DNA from: Planctomycetaceae bacterium
GTDB lineage: Bacteria > Planctomycetota > Planctomycetia > Pirellulales > Pirellulaceae
Length of the DNA stretch: 64,000 nt
Direction: 5' to 3'
Assembly (NCBI GenBank): GCA_012729315.1
Contig: JAAYDI010000014.1
Coordinates: forward strand, 19,314-83,313
The notes beneath the pieces were generated by a model. It was not told the DNA's origin and did no database searches. It worked only from the letters and a program-made list of their open reading frames with translations. A program made the position numbers and the translations under genes. Below, piece by piece: positions 46,215-55,414 of the stretch; positions within the stretch are counted from its first letter, which is position 1; each line of letters opens with the position of its first letter.

Positions 46215-46798
46215 CGTAGCCTACTCTGCGCCAAGCGGCTGATGACTTTGCGCGCCGTACGTTCATGGATCCCCAACTGCTGGGCGATCTCCAGAAACGT
46301 GGAGCCCTGGATCCGCATCTGCACGATACTGCGGTCGCGCTCCGGCTGTCTGCGGAAGAACTCCTCCCACTGCTCCCGCGCGATGGCCAGTTCGCTGGGT
46401 GTCGGCTCCTCCGTATCCACCGGGGGCGGCGTGATGGTCGTGTCGTCCAGCGACTGTTCGCGCGTGAGGTTGTATTTCGTGTCCCGCTGGATGCGCCGAC
46501 GATATTCCATGATCACTTTGCGCCGGCCGAGCGCCGCCAGGTACCGGATCAGGTCCTGCGGTCCAGCGAGCGCGCAGATCTCGTGCGGATTCCGGAACAC
46601 GGAGGCCCACACCATCTGGACGAAATCCAGAGAGTCGAACTTCGATCGCATCCGCCGATCCAGCTTGCGGCGCACGACACGCTGGATGTGCGGGCCGTAT
46701 TCGGAGATCAACTTCCAGACCGCCTCGGGACACCCGGCGCGGACGCCGTCAAGGGCTGCTCGGAATTCCGCTCGCTCGTCGACCATCGTTGTCCTCAT
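46211..46798 (-). CDS. ECF RNA polymerase sigma factor (kinase-linked), copy 1
   Basis: 195 aa. Region 2 (FDSLDFVQMVWASVFRNPHEI) and the region 4 helix-turn-helix (FLEIAQQLGIHERTARKVISRL) are intact. The form and context fit the ECF groups in Planctomycetota encoded with a Ser/Thr kinase, in which phosphorylation is thought to control sigma activity. Overlaps its kinase by ATGA. No anti-sigma gene is seen. Confidence 0.88.
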   Translation of the reverse strand: MRTTMVDERAEFRAALDGVRAGCPEAVWKLISEYGPHIQRVVRRKLDRRMRSKFDSLDFVQMVWASVFRNPHEICALAGPQDLIRYLAALGRRKVIMEYRRRIQRDTKYNLTREQSLDDTTITPPPVDTEEPTPSELAIAREQWEEFFRRQPERDRSIVQMRIQGSTFLEIAQQLGIHERTARKVISRLAQSRLR

Positions 46799-46967
46799 CG
46801 CGATCCCGCAGGCCGCGGCGGTGCTGGGAAAGACCTGGGGAAGACGCTGCCCGATAGGTTACCAGAAATGCCCGCCCGGCTGCCACATCGCTCCCCAAGA
46901 GAGGGTGGCCGGCACACGGCGCCGCAGCGTGCGTCCGAAGGTGGAGAAGCGCGCGTATCTGGACCGG

Positions 46968-48695
46968 TCAGCGGTCGGGGCGCACGTGCGAGCCCGACGC
47001 GCGCGGAGAGGCCGCAGCGGCGGCCGATTTGACGGTCTGCTGGCGGTAGTACTTCAGCCCGGGGAAGAAGAAGCTGGCGGCCAGCACGATGCCGAACACC
47101 AGGTGTTCGTAGTGGGGCCACACCGCCATCAGGCCGGCGGTCAGGAACAGCGCGGTGGCCTGGATGTAGAACAATCCCGACAGGAGGCCGGCCTTGACCA
47201 GGAACATCATGCCGGTGATCAGCCCCAGGACTGGGGACAGCCGCAGTGGGGGCAGGCCGAGGTAGGCTTCCAGCGGGAAGAGCGCCACGATGCTGACCAG
47301 TGCCGCGGCCCAGATGTGCGCGATCTGCCGCTCCACGAACGTGACAGGTCCTTGGCGGTGCCGCAGCGCCCAGAACACCACCACCCAGGTGCCGAAGCCG
47401 GCTGTCCAGACCGCGAAGTAGTACCAGCGGTTGTCGACCTGCCGCCAGTACAGGAAGTTGGTTGTCAGGCAGGCCACGAGCAGCGCGAGGCTGTGCCACA
47501 TCCAGAGCAGGCCCCAGTTTTCCAGGACCGCCGCATGATGCGTTTCGCGCAGCCAGCGGGAGAGTACCTGGCTGAACCGCCCGGAGCGCGCGGAAATCGG
47601 TTCGTGGTTCAGGTACGCCTCCAGGTCCGCAGCCAATGCACCGGCGCTCGCATAACGCAGATCGGGCGGTTTCTGCAGGCAACGCACGGCGATCAGTTCC
47701 AGGTCGCGGTCCACGTCACGGTTGAGCTGCCGGGGCGCCACTGGATCCTGCTCGATCACTTTCAGCACCGCATCCACGGGGGAGGCCGCCTGGAACGGCG
47801 GCTCGCCGGTCAACATGTGATAGAGGATCGCGCCGAGGCTGTACACGTCGCTGGCCGGCCCCACGCTCCTGGTCCCCGCCGCCTGTTCCGGGGACATGTA
47901 CGCGGGGGTCCCCATCACCGCTCCCGACTGCGTCAGGCTGTGCGGGTCGGTGATCTGCTTGGCCAACCCGAAGTCGGTCACGTGCGGCTCGCCGTCTTCA
48001 TCGAGCAGGATGTTGGATGGCTTCAGGTCACGGTGTAGGACGCCGTTCTGGTGGGCGAAGTCGATCGCACGACTGACTTTGGCCAGTAACAGTGCGGCCC
48101 GGCGCGGCGGCAGCGGCCCGGACTGCAGCAGGTCGGAGAGGGTCGGTCCGGCGATGTACTTCATGCTGAAGTACATGCGGCCCCCCTCCTCGCCGATCTG
48201 GTACACCGGCACGATCCCGACGTGGTCCAGTCGCGCGGCGGCCCGCGCTTCGGCCAGGAACCGTTCGCGGTCGCTCTCCGACGCCAGGGGGCCGCGGAGG
48301 ATCATCTTCACCGCCAGCTGGCGATTGAGGTTGACCTGCCGGGCCAGATACACGACCCCCATCCCCCCCCGGCCGATCTCCTTCAGCAGTTCGAAGTCCC
48401 CCAGCCGGCGTGGCGTGTGAAACGCCTCGGCCCCTCCCGGCGGATCCGGATCGACGATGGATTGGAACGCGTCGGAGCCCGCGGCGTCCGCCACCAGCAC
48501 GGCTCCCCAGAGCTCACGCAGCTCCTGGGCCAACGCCGGGTGCGCCCGGCACTCGGCTGCCAGGTCCACCGGTTCGCCGCGGCAAGCGCGATCGGTCAGT
48601 GCGGACAGCAACGACGCCAGTTGCTGTTCGTGGTCCAGCGGCGGCTCGTCGGCTGCAGCGTCCGGGTCCGGGTGGGTGTTCACAATCGGGATCAC
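46968..48695 (-). CDS. Hanks-type Ser/Thr protein kinase with polytopic C-terminus
   Basis: 575 aa from GTG 48695; GTG 48683 is an alternative, and neither has a strong ribosome-binding site. Kinase at about 100-360: GRGGMGVVYLA loop, K130, HRDLKPSN (221-228), DFG (241-243), SPEQ. The C-terminal half has six or more hydrophobic helices instead of a typical extracellular sensor, so a membrane-embedded sensor is likely. The ECF sigma gene lies 26 bases upstream. Confidence 0.88.
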   Translation of the reverse strand: MIPIVNTHPDPDAAADEPPLDHEQQLASLLSALTDRACRGEPVDLAAECRAHPALAQELRELWGAVLVADAAGSDAFQSIVDPDPPGGAEAFHTPRRLGDFELLKEIGRGGMGVVYLARQVNLNRQLAVKMILRGPLASESDRERFLAEARAAARLDHVGIVPVYQIGEEGGRMYFSMKYIAGPTLSDLLQSGPLPPRRAALLLAKVSRAIDFAHQNGVLHRDLKPSNILLDEDGEPHVTDFGLAKQITDPHSLTQSGAVMGTPAYMSPEQAAGTRSVGPASDVYSLGAILYHMLTGEPPFQAASPVDAVLKVIEQDPVAPRQLNRDVDRDLELIAVRCLQKPPDLRYASAGALAADLEAYLNHEPISARSGRFSQVLSRWLRETHHAAVLENWGLLWMWHSLALLVACLTTNFLYWRQVDNRWYYFAVWTAGFGTWVVVFWALRHRQGPVTFVERQIAHIWAAALVSIVALFPLEAYLGLPPLRLSPVLGLITGMMFLVKAGLLSGLFYIQATALFLTAGLMAVWPHYEHLVFGIVLAASFFFPGLKYYRQQTVKSAAAAASPRASGSHVRPDR

Positions 48696-48721
48696 TCGTC
48701 GAGAGGGGGCATTCGGGCTGT

Positions 48722-49381
48722 TTACGAGGCGGCCGCATCGGGCGACAGGGAACGCGACGGGTCGGCGGTACCCAGCAGTAGTTCCCGCAGGCGGCGCACG
48801 GCCCGCAGGTACCGCATGCTGGCCGCAGGTTCCGACAACCCCAACGCTTCCGCCACCTCCATGTTCGACAACTGCTCGTAGTGCCGCATGACGATGATTT
48901 CGCAATCCGATTCGCTCAGCCGCCCGAGCGCACGTTCCACCAGCTGCGCCATCTCCTGCCGCGTCGCCGCGGCGGCCGGTGTCAGTTCGCGATCGCGCAG
49001 CTGCACGCCCAGTTCATACGTCGAACGGTCGGACGCAGCCGGCACTGCCAGCGGCTGTTCACGGTCCACGCTGCGTTTGGCCGAGCCGCGGTGGCGCCGG
49101 TGGGCGTCGATGATCCGATCCTTGGCGATCTGCCGCACCCATAGGTGAAACGACATCACCGGGTTTTCCAGGTACTGCGGCAGGCGGCGGTTGGCCTCGA
49201 CCAGGACATCCTGCACGATGTCGCTCACGTCGATGCGCCCCTGGATCTTCTGGTCCAGCCGCAACTGGACCATCCGCCGCAGCGCTCGGCGGTGGCGTTC
49301 CAGGAGCCGATTCACCGCGCCGTCGTCCCCCTGGCGGGCACCCGCGAGCAATTCCTGGGTTTTGAACTGATCAGGCCACAT
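48722..49381 (-). CDS. ECF RNA polymerase sigma factor (kinase-linked), copy 2
   Basis: 219 aa. Region 2 (GRIDVSDIVQDVLVEANRRL) and region 4 (LSNMEVAEALGLSEPAASMRYLRAVRRL) are clear. The C-terminus LSPDAAAS is short and may be a regulatory tail. It pairs with the polytopic kinase downstream. A separate gene family from copy 1, suggesting two signalling modules side by side. Confidence 0.88.
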   Translation of the reverse strand: MWPDQFKTQELLAGARQGDDGAVNRLLERHRRALRRMVQLRLDQKIQGRIDVSDIVQDVLVEANRRLPQYLENPVMSFHLWVRQIAKDRIIDAHRRHRGSAKRSVDREQPLAVPAASDRSTYELGVQLRDRELTPAAAATRQEMAQLVERALGRLSESDCEIIVMRHYEQLSNMEVAEALGLSEPAASMRYLRAVRRLRELLLGTADPSRSLSPDAAAS

Positions 49382-49715
49382 GGCAGCTATTATCGCTTAC
49401 CGGTGGCCACCATCACAAGTGCTGCCGCAACATGCCAGCAGATGCCGGCAGGCGGCGGGTGGCAGGCGGCAGGTGCAGGCGGCAGGTGCAGGCGTTCCAC
49501 GGAGCGGCTGGCAGGATTCGCAAGGTGCCAGTGAAGTGTCAGTGTAGTGTCACTGAAATGCCCGCCGGGGGACGTCCTCGACACGCCGCCGCGGGACGCT
49601 TGGGCCCGGCCTGGGGCGGGTGAATTCTCGGCCGCCGTGGCTCTCTGTCCGGCCGGAATATGGTAACCTGGGGCCTGGCGTGGCATGGGGGATCTGGCGT
49701 GCGGGAGGAGATGAC
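49382..49715. other. Divergent intergenic region with GC-rich repeats
   Basis: 334 bases between the ECF sigma copy 2 and the Nramp-like gene. A triplicated GGCAGGCGGCAGGT-type unit lies at 49447-49487, and a short AGTGTCAGTG-type repeat at about 49534-49556. The GGGAGGAG site (49703-49710) belongs to the next gene. No RNA or promoter clearly identified. Confidence 0.5.
49447..49487. repeat. 13-14 bp tandem repeat, about three copies
   Basis: GGCAGGCGGCGGGT, GGCAGGCGGCAGGT and GCAGGCGGCAGGT follow each other with one mismatch and one missing base. Confidence 0.75.
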
Positions 49716-51170
49716 ATGACGGAAGCGACAAAAGGCCTGCCGATGACGGCCAAGTGGGATCCGCAGCAGCTGCAGCAAGAGATCGCTGCGCTGGAAGACC
49801 TGGAGCGGCAGCCGTTCCTGACGCGGGCGAAGGGCTACATCCGGCGGACCGGGCCCGGCCTGCTGCAGAGCGCGATGACGCTGGGTGCCGGCAGCGCCAC
49901 CGCGTCGGTCGTGGCCGGCGCCTCGTTCGGCTACAAACTGCTCTGGGTGCAGCCGGTCGGCATGTTCCTGGGCGTGATGATGCTGGCGGCGCTGAGCAAC
50001 GTCGTGCTGACTACCGGCGAGCGGCCATACGCGTCGATAGGCCGCGAACTGAGCAGGGTGATCGCGTTCCTCTGGGCCCTGGGCACGATCGTCGCGTCGA
50101 TCATCTGGCACTTCCCGCAGTACGGTCTGGCGGCCGGCGCCGCGCGCGACCTGGCCTCCCTGGGCGGTGCCACCGTGTTCACCGCCGATCAGAGTCTGAC
50201 TGGTACCGGTTGGGTGGTGAGCTTCGGCGTGGGCGCATTGATCCTGGCCCTCAACATTTTCATGGTGTTCAGCTACGGCAGCAGCCCGCGCGGCATCCGG
50301 CTCTACGAATGGTTCCTCCGCACCGTGATCGCCCTGGTCATGCTGCTGTTCACCGTTGTCCTGCTGACCAATCTCGACCGGGTCAACTGGACAGAACTGG
50401 GTAAGGGGCTGATCGGTTGGTACGGTATTCCCGAGTACACCAACCCGCAGCACGTGACACTCGTGTTGGGCATGCTGGGTGCGGCGGTCGGCATCAACAT
50501 GACGTTTCTGTATCCCTATTCCTTACTGGCGAAAGGGTGGGGGAAGGCGCACAAGACGCTGGCCCGCTGGGATCTGGCCATGTCGATGTTCGTGCCGTTC
50601 ACGCTGGTCACCTCACTGTTGATCATCGCCATGACAGTTACGGGCATCTACCCGGGCCACGACGCCCTGCGGGAGACGCTCAAACCGGTCGACGCGGCCG
50701 CCTCGCTCACCGGCGTGCTCGGCGCGCATGCCGGCCGCCTGGTGTTCAATCTGGGGCTGATCGCCATGACTTGTACCGCCATCTCGGCACACATGGTTGT
50801 CTGCGGCTTCACCTTGTGCGAGATGTTCGGGCTGGAGTACACCAAGGCCCGCTTCCGCCTCTTCGCCCTGGCGCCGTGCATCGGCATCCTCGGCGTGGTC
50901 ACGCAGCTTCCGTTCTGGTTCCCGGTGGTGGCCTCCGGCATCTGCTTCGCCATGCTGCCCATCGCCTACTTCGCGTTCCTCGTGATGAACAACAAGCGGA
51001 GCTACCTGGGGGACGCGGTGGGGAGCGGTTTCCGGCGCTTCGCGTTCAACGCGGTGCTGGTGGTGGCCCTGGCGGTGGCTACAATCGGTGCCGTGATCAA
51101 GATCAAAGGGGGCGTGATCGACAAGTTGATCAGCCACCCCAGTGTGCCGGCCAGCGCACCGACGAAGTAA
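49716..51170 (+). CDS. Nramp-related membrane transporter lacking canonical metal ligands
   Basis: 484 aa from ATG 49716, with GGGAGGAG upstream. About eleven hydrophobic helices follow the Nramp pattern. Canonical Nramp proteins bind metal with DPGN in helix 1 and MPHN in helix 6; here the helix 1 position reads GAGS (57-60) and helix 6 reads INMTF (260-264). These changes remove the Asp and Asn ligands and the Met. Transport of Mn2+ or Fe2+ is therefore doubtful; other Nramp-related clades carry Mg2+ or Al3+. An inner-membrane protein, no partner gene. Confidence 0.8.
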   Translation: MTEATKGLPMTAKWDPQQLQQEIAALEDLERQPFLTRAKGYIRRTGPGLLQSAMTLGAGSATASVVAGASFGYKLLWVQPVGMFLGVMMLAALSNVVLTTGERPYASIGRELSRVIAFLWALGTIVASIIWHFPQYGLAAGAARDLASLGGATVFTADQSLTGTGWVVSFGVGALILALNIFMVFSYGSSPRGIRLYEWFLRTVIALVMLLFTVVLLTNLDRVNWTELGKGLIGWYGIPEYTNPQHVTLVLGMLGAAVGINMTFLYPYSLLAKGWGKAHKTLARWDLAMSMFVPFTLVTSLLIIAMTVTGIYPGHDALRETLKPVDAAASLTGVLGAHAGRLVFNLGLIAMTCTAISAHMVVCGFTLCEMFGLEYTKARFRLFALAPCIGILGVVTQLPFWFPVVASGICFAMLPIAYFAFLVMNNKRSYLGDAVGSGFRRFAFNAVLVVALAVATIGAVIKIKGGVIDKLISHPSVPASAPTK

Positions 51171-51469
51171 GTGGAGGGACCAGGCAGACACGTCTGTGCG
51201 ATGCACTGATTCCGCAGCGATGCCCGTGCACGCGCCAGTCGAATGGAGTGCGCGATCGCGTCTGACACTGCCTTGCCGCCCGGGATGCGCGCTTGGTCTC
51301 CGAGGGCTCCCCCACGGGCTACCGCCGATTGACACCACCATGCCGTGCGTGTGACACTGTTTCCAGGACCCATCAAGGAGCCTGGGACGGCATGAAGCTA
51401 CGAAGTGTCGGATACAGCAGTGGACTTAGACTTACCTGTGTGTTGATTCGGTGAAAGGAACGACGTTCG

Positions 51470-52033
51470 ATGAAGATTCCCACAATCTGGGCGACCGGGG
51501 TGATTTGCCTGGTCCTGGGCGTAGCGATCGGTATCTTGGCCGCGATGTATCTGGGGATTGGAGGCCACACGCAGGTTGTGTTGCCTACTTCCCCGGTCGT
51601 CGGTGACGCGGCGGGGCCTCCGGGAGCTGGCGCCAAGAGCGCTCCCGGAGGACCGGCTGGGAAGGTGGGCGCGCCGAGTGGCCCGAGCGCCGCGTCCCAG
51701 CTCGCGACTCTGGTGACCAAGCTCGATCTGTTGACCAACGCGCCCCTGACGGTGACGCTCGTTGACGACCAGAAGGCGGCAGTTGCCGAACAGCTGGTCG
51801 GGCTGGAAGAATTGGACTACCTGCCCGAAGCAGACGCCCAGAAGCGGCTCGATGCGCTGTTCGAGATCCTGGGCGAGCCCAACAAGGATGCGCTCAGCGC
51901 GGTGGGCGTGCGCTGGCCGGGTGCAGGAGGCGGGGGATTCCAGCCACCCTATCCCAATCCATTCCATGGCCCGGCCAATGCCGAGGCCCTCAGTTCGCTG
52001 CAGGAACGGATGAAACCGGCACCGGCCGAGTGA
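51470..52033 (+). CDS. Membrane-anchored hypothetical protein with Gly/Ala/Pro linker
   Basis: 187 aa. One N-terminal helix (about 7-28), then a Gly/Pro/Ala linker (about 45-72) and a helical C-terminal domain with QKAAVAEQLVGLEELDYLPEADAQKRLDAL. No family recognised. It sits 299 bases after the Nramp-like gene, with no clear operon relation. The domain may fold as a helical hairpin. Confidence 0.6.
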   Translation: MKIPTIWATGVICLVLGVAIGILAAMYLGIGGHTQVVLPTSPVVGDAAGPPGAGAKSAPGGPAGKVGAPSGPSAASQLATLVTKLDLLTNAPLTVTLVDDQKAAVAEQLVGLEELDYLPEADAQKRLDALFEILGEPNKDALSAVGVRWPGAGGGGFQPPYPNPFHGPANAEALSSLQERMKPAPAE

Positions 52034-52074
52034 GCGTGGACGGTGTCCCGCCATGATGCACGTGGAGCGCACCC

Positions 52075-52125
52075 GGCGCGCCGGTGGGCGCACAGCACAA
52101 AATTGCGGCGCGCCGGTGGGCGCAC
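52075..52125. repeat. 19-bp direct repeat pair
   Basis: GGCGCGCCGGTGGGCGCAC at 52075-52093 and 52107-52125, 13 bases apart, between convergent genes. Contains an AscI-like palindrome core GGCGCGCC in both copies. Confidence 0.85.
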
Positions 52126-52166
52126 CGGGCGCCGCGCCGCGGTCGAGTTGCGACGCGTGGAGGCGG

Positions 52167-53072
52167 TCAGTAGGTCCGGGCAGCCTCCGCCTCACCGATG
52201 GCGGGCAGCAGCAGCTTCAAACCGCTGAGGTTCTGCTCGAGCGCCTGCTCGGAATCGATTTCGGGTCGATGATCGAGAATGCCCACGGGTCCGCGATAGC
52301 CCGAGTCGCGGATCATCTGCAACAGACGCTGGTCTTCCTGGCCCTGGCCCAGAGGCAGGATCTTCTCGCCGCCGGCCGTCATGCCGTTCAGGTTCACGCA
52401 CGTCAGGTAGGGGAGCATCTTCTGGAACGCCGCGGGGAACCGTGCCAGGTGTTCGTGGCCGTGGTGGAAGTTGTAGACGATCCCGACCTCGTCGGTGTTG
52501 GCGTGTTTGCGGAGCCACTGCACCATGGCGATCATGTTCTCGGGTTCGCCGGCCCAGCCACCGTGATTGTACAGCGCCACGCAGCAACCCAGTCGCTGGG
52601 CCTCTTGCACCAGCGGCAGCACGGCCCGGGCGTTGAGCTCCACCTGCTGCTCCTGCGAATCTGCTGCGTTCGCCGGGGCGATCGTCCAGATCTGCGGATG
52701 CAGCTGGTACTGGGCGATCAGCTTGAACATCGAGCGGTTGGCCGGGCTGTCCCCCAGCGGGCACCAGTAGGCGAAGAACTCGATGCCGTGTTTCTGAAGC
52801 GCAAGGATCTCGTCTTCGAACGTCGGCACGTGCTCGTCGCGCCAATCGTAGGCCAGTTTGGTGAGCCCCAGTTTCTGGAGCATCGCAGCGCGTTCCTCCG
52901 GCCCGCGCCGGCTGGCGTCGAAGGGGACGATGCACCAGGCCGCCAGATTGCTCTTGGCGAAGATGCTGTCCGTCGGCGGGTCCGCAGCCCAGCCCGCGCT
53001 CCCGAGCGCGGCGACGACACATGTGAGGCTGGTCAGGTAACAGGTCCACAGACGGCGCGGTGAGCGAATCAT
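52167..53072 (-). CDS. Exported TIM-barrel protein (sugar isomerase/epimerase-like)
   Basis: 301 aa from ATG 53072 with a signal peptide (about 12-30, WAADPP). The body fits the AP-endonuclease-2-like TIM barrel of xylose isomerase-type proteins: YDWRDEHVPTFEDEI, FFAYWCPLG, CVALYNHGGWAGEPENM, VGIVYNFHHGHEHL and GILDHRPEID carry the metal-binding Glu/Asp/His at strand ends. Secreted members of this fold are common in Planctomycetota next to sugar hydrolases. Substrate unknown. It is transcribed after the ceramidase-like gene on the same strand. Confidence 0.82.
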   Translation of the reverse strand: MIRSPRRLWTCYLTSLTCVVAALGSAGWAADPPTDSIFAKSNLAAWCIVPFDASRRGPEERAAMLQKLGLTKLAYDWRDEHVPTFEDEILALQKHGIEFFAYWCPLGDSPANRSMFKLIAQYQLHPQIWTIAPANAADSQEQQVELNARAVLPLVQEAQRLGCCVALYNHGGWAGEPENMIAMVQWLRKHANTDEVGIVYNFHHGHEHLARFPAAFQKMLPYLTCVNLNGMTAGGEKILPLGQGQEDQRLLQMIRDSGYRGPVGILDHRPEIDSEQALEQNLSGLKLLLPAIGEAEAARTY

Positions 53073-53276
53073 GGCGTGCAACTCCGGAAGGTCAGAACGG
53101 GCGGGGTACGGGCGGCCGCCACAGCGGCCGGACATAATCTGCTCTCATTCTGGCACGACTCGGCCCCGCCGAAAAGGACACTTCCCGCTGCCGGCTTCTG
53201 CTGATCCGCGGCCCGACCCGACGCGCGCGGTACTGCCACCGTCCGCCCCGGCCCGGGCGGGGTCAGCGGGAACGCG

Positions 53277-54701
53277 TTATGTGCCCGACCCCTCCGCGTG
53301 CAGTTCCGCCAGCAGCCTGGCCGCGACATCGACCAACTTCTCGCCGGAACCTGCGGCACAGCGGGCGCTGACCGGTTCGTAGTTCCCCTCCGCATAACTG
53401 CGGCGATCAGGAATGTACCCGACGCTCTCATTGGCCAGTTCAACGACGCAGGTGAGCGCAAACGGGGACCGCTTCTTGAGCGCCAGGCCCAGTTCGACAA
53501 ACACCTCCCCCGGCAGCCCCACCCAGGCCACGTCCTGACCCAGCGCGATGACCTGCACCTCCACCTGATGCGGTTGCCCCTTCCGCGCGGCGACGTTCAA
53601 AGTCCGGTAGGCCGTGACGAGCCGCATGAAGTTGCCGCCCCGGTCGCTGTTCACTTCGGCCACGGTCTGCCGGGCCGCCGCGATCTCGTCCTCGCTGATC
53701 TCCGGCAGGGCGAGCTCCACGAGCTCGCTCCGCACACGCAGCGGGCCGGCCGCCACGGGCCGCAGATCCTTGTAGGCCTGGAACACGGCCCCTCCCAGAA
53801 TCGTGCCGATCCGGTGCTGCTCGAAAGGACCACTGTCCGGCCAGCCCCAGAAGAAGTCGCAGTGGTTGAGGTTGCCGCAGGTGCCGTTGCCGACGAGCGT
53901 CACATGGTGCGGGCCGTGATAGCTGGCCAGCACGCGACCCAGCGCGCCCGGCCAGTCGGCGCTGAACTTGCTGCCACCCGTCGTGTCGGGATGCATCGCA
54001 AAGTTGACGTAGGTCGCCACAGACTGGGTGGGACCCGCTGCCTCCGGTTGCTCGACGTACACGATCCCCACTTCGGGATCGGTCGGCCCGGCAGGCAGGA
54101 CGATGTTGGGATTGAGCTTGCCCGGATTCCAGCCGACGCTGCCGTCGCGCATGTAATAGCGGCGGTTGAAGGCCAGCTTGTCACACCATCCGGTACTGTA
54201 CCGCACACGCGCGGGTGAGAGCTGCTCGTGCGCCAGCCGCACGCACTCCACAATACGCCCCGGCAGACTCTCGGTGTACTCCACCGTGATCGTCTGCTTG
54301 CCCCCCATGTCTTCGCTGCGCTGGCTGCGCTGCGACAGTTCCGGTCCAGTGTGGGCGTGCGTGGCGCTGATCAACACGTGTGCGCCGGGTATGCCGGTCG
54401 CCTGTTCCACGCCGGCCCGCGCCGCGTCGGTCAGCGGGCGCGTGATGCTGATGATATCGAGCGCGACCAGCGCCGCCAGTTGCCCGTCCTGTTCGAACAC
54501 CAGCGCCCGGCAGAACAACGGGTCGAGCACGCCGTCGGCACCACGCTCGTGATAGTAACCGGCCATCGGCATCCCCAGCGGCGGCGTGATGTCCAGCACC
54601 GCCACGCCCACGCGTGTGTCGGCCAGGACACCGCCCGATGTGCACAGGGCGAGGAAGACCACAGCGGCGCCCAGCAGAGCGTTCTTTCCGTACATCGCCA
54701 A
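53277..54701 (-). CDS. Neutral ceramidase-like secreted hydrolase
   Basis: 474 aa with a signal peptide (about 1-28). The N-terminal domain of neutral/alkaline non-lysosomal ceramidases is seen: VGVAVLDITPPLGMPMAGY, LVALDIISITRPL and the zinc-binding HAHTGPE (115-121), followed by the GNGTCGNLNHCDFFWG type segment. The C-terminal Ig-like domain of true ceramidases appears missing or very short, since the protein ends about 250 residues earlier than those. It may hydrolyse a different amide. Periplasmic or secreted. Upstream of the exported TIM-barrel gene on the same strand, 204 bases apart. Confidence 0.82.
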   Translation of the reverse strand: MAMYGKNALLGAAVVFLALCTSGGVLADTRVGVAVLDITPPLGMPMAGYYHERGADGVLDPLFCRALVFEQDGQLAALVALDIISITRPLTDAARAGVEQATGIPGAHVLISATHAHTGPELSQRSQRSEDMGGKQTITVEYTESLPGRIVECVRLAHEQLSPARVRYSTGWCDKLAFNRRYYMRDGSVGWNPGKLNPNIVLPAGPTDPEVGIVYVEQPEAAGPTQSVATYVNFAMHPDTTGGSKFSADWPGALGRVLASYHGPHHVTLVGNGTCGNLNHCDFFWGWPDSGPFEQHRIGTILGGAVFQAYKDLRPVAAGPLRVRSELVELALPEISEDEIAAARQTVAEVNSDRGGNFMRLVTAYRTLNVAARKGQPHQVEVQVIALGQDVAWVGLPGEVFVELGLALKKRSPFALTCVVELANESVGYIPDRRSYAEGNYEPVSARCAAGSGEKLVDVAARLLAELHAEGSGT

Positions 54702-54713
54702 ACCCTTCTACTC

Positions 54714-54737
54714 GGAAGACAGGAAGACAGGAAGACA
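54714..54737. repeat. 8-bp tandem repeat, three perfect copies
   Basis: GGAAGACA at 54714-54721, 54722-54729 and 54730-54737, 12 bases upstream of the ceramidase-like start codon. Confidence 0.85.
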
Positions 54738-54952
54738 GTTGCGGAACAGCCTGGAACTCGAGCCAGCCTATCACGTGCGCACGCAGTGGGCAACGCACGC
54801 GCCGCATGCCGGGTGGCTGGCGGCGCCGCGCATGCGGCCAGGTGAGTACGGCGCGCATCTGCTACCGCATGGCCGCACGACGCGCCAGCGGCGCGCTGCA
54901 GCGCCAGATTGACGCCCATCGCGCAGCGCTGGGAGCTGCTTCCCCCTGAACC

Positions 54953-55414
54953 TCATGCCACCGGGTCGTCTGCCGCACTGTCGGCCGAGTAATCGGTCTG
55001 CTTGTACGTCAGCACCGGGCAGGGGGCCCGCCGCACCACCGCCTCGGCCACGCTGCCCATCAACAACCGTGTCAGACCGGTCCGGCCGTGGGTCCCCATC
55101 ACAATCAGATCCGCCTGTTCGTCCTCCGCCAGGCGGGCAATCGCGGTGGCCGGATCGCCCGTGATCAGCCGGTGTTCGTACGGCACGGTGGGATCGGTGG
55201 GCACGACCGCTTCAAGCATCCGTTTCAGGTCCTCGCTTCCCGGTTCCGGCACCCCGTAGTACATTTCGCCGCCGCCATACGCCACCGGCGGCTCTTCCAC
55301 ATGCACAATCAGCAGACGCGCGCCCGCATCGTGCGCCAGCGACGTGGCCATCTTCAGGGCTGCATCACCACACCGCGAGAAATCCGTCGGGAAGATGATC
55401 TTCTTGACTTTCAT
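54953..55414 (-). CDS. Universal stress protein (UspA family, ATP-binding type)
   Basis: 153 aa single-domain protein. IIFPTDFSRCGDAALKMA at the start and the ATP-binding signature G-2x-G-9x-G-S in GTHGRTGLTRLLMGSVAE show the nucleotide-binding UspA type. Cytosolic; roles in stress survival are typical of the family. Transcribed alone, divergently from the NtrC-type response regulator (334-base gap). Confidence 0.92.
   Translation of the reverse strand: MKVKKIIFPTDFSRCGDAALKMATSLAHDAGARLLIVHVEEPPVAYGGGEMYYGVPEPGSEDLKRMLEAVVPTDPTVPYEHRLITGDPATAIARLAEDEQADLIVMGTHGRTGLTRLLMGSVAEAVVRRAPCPVLTYKQTDYSADSAADDPVA

Noticed and set aside
43986..48038. A 1350-codon plus-strand reading frame opposite the kinases
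   Set aside because: It is the shadow of the two kinase and sigma genes: GC-rich codons leave few stops on the other strand, and its translation has no domain and a biased composition.
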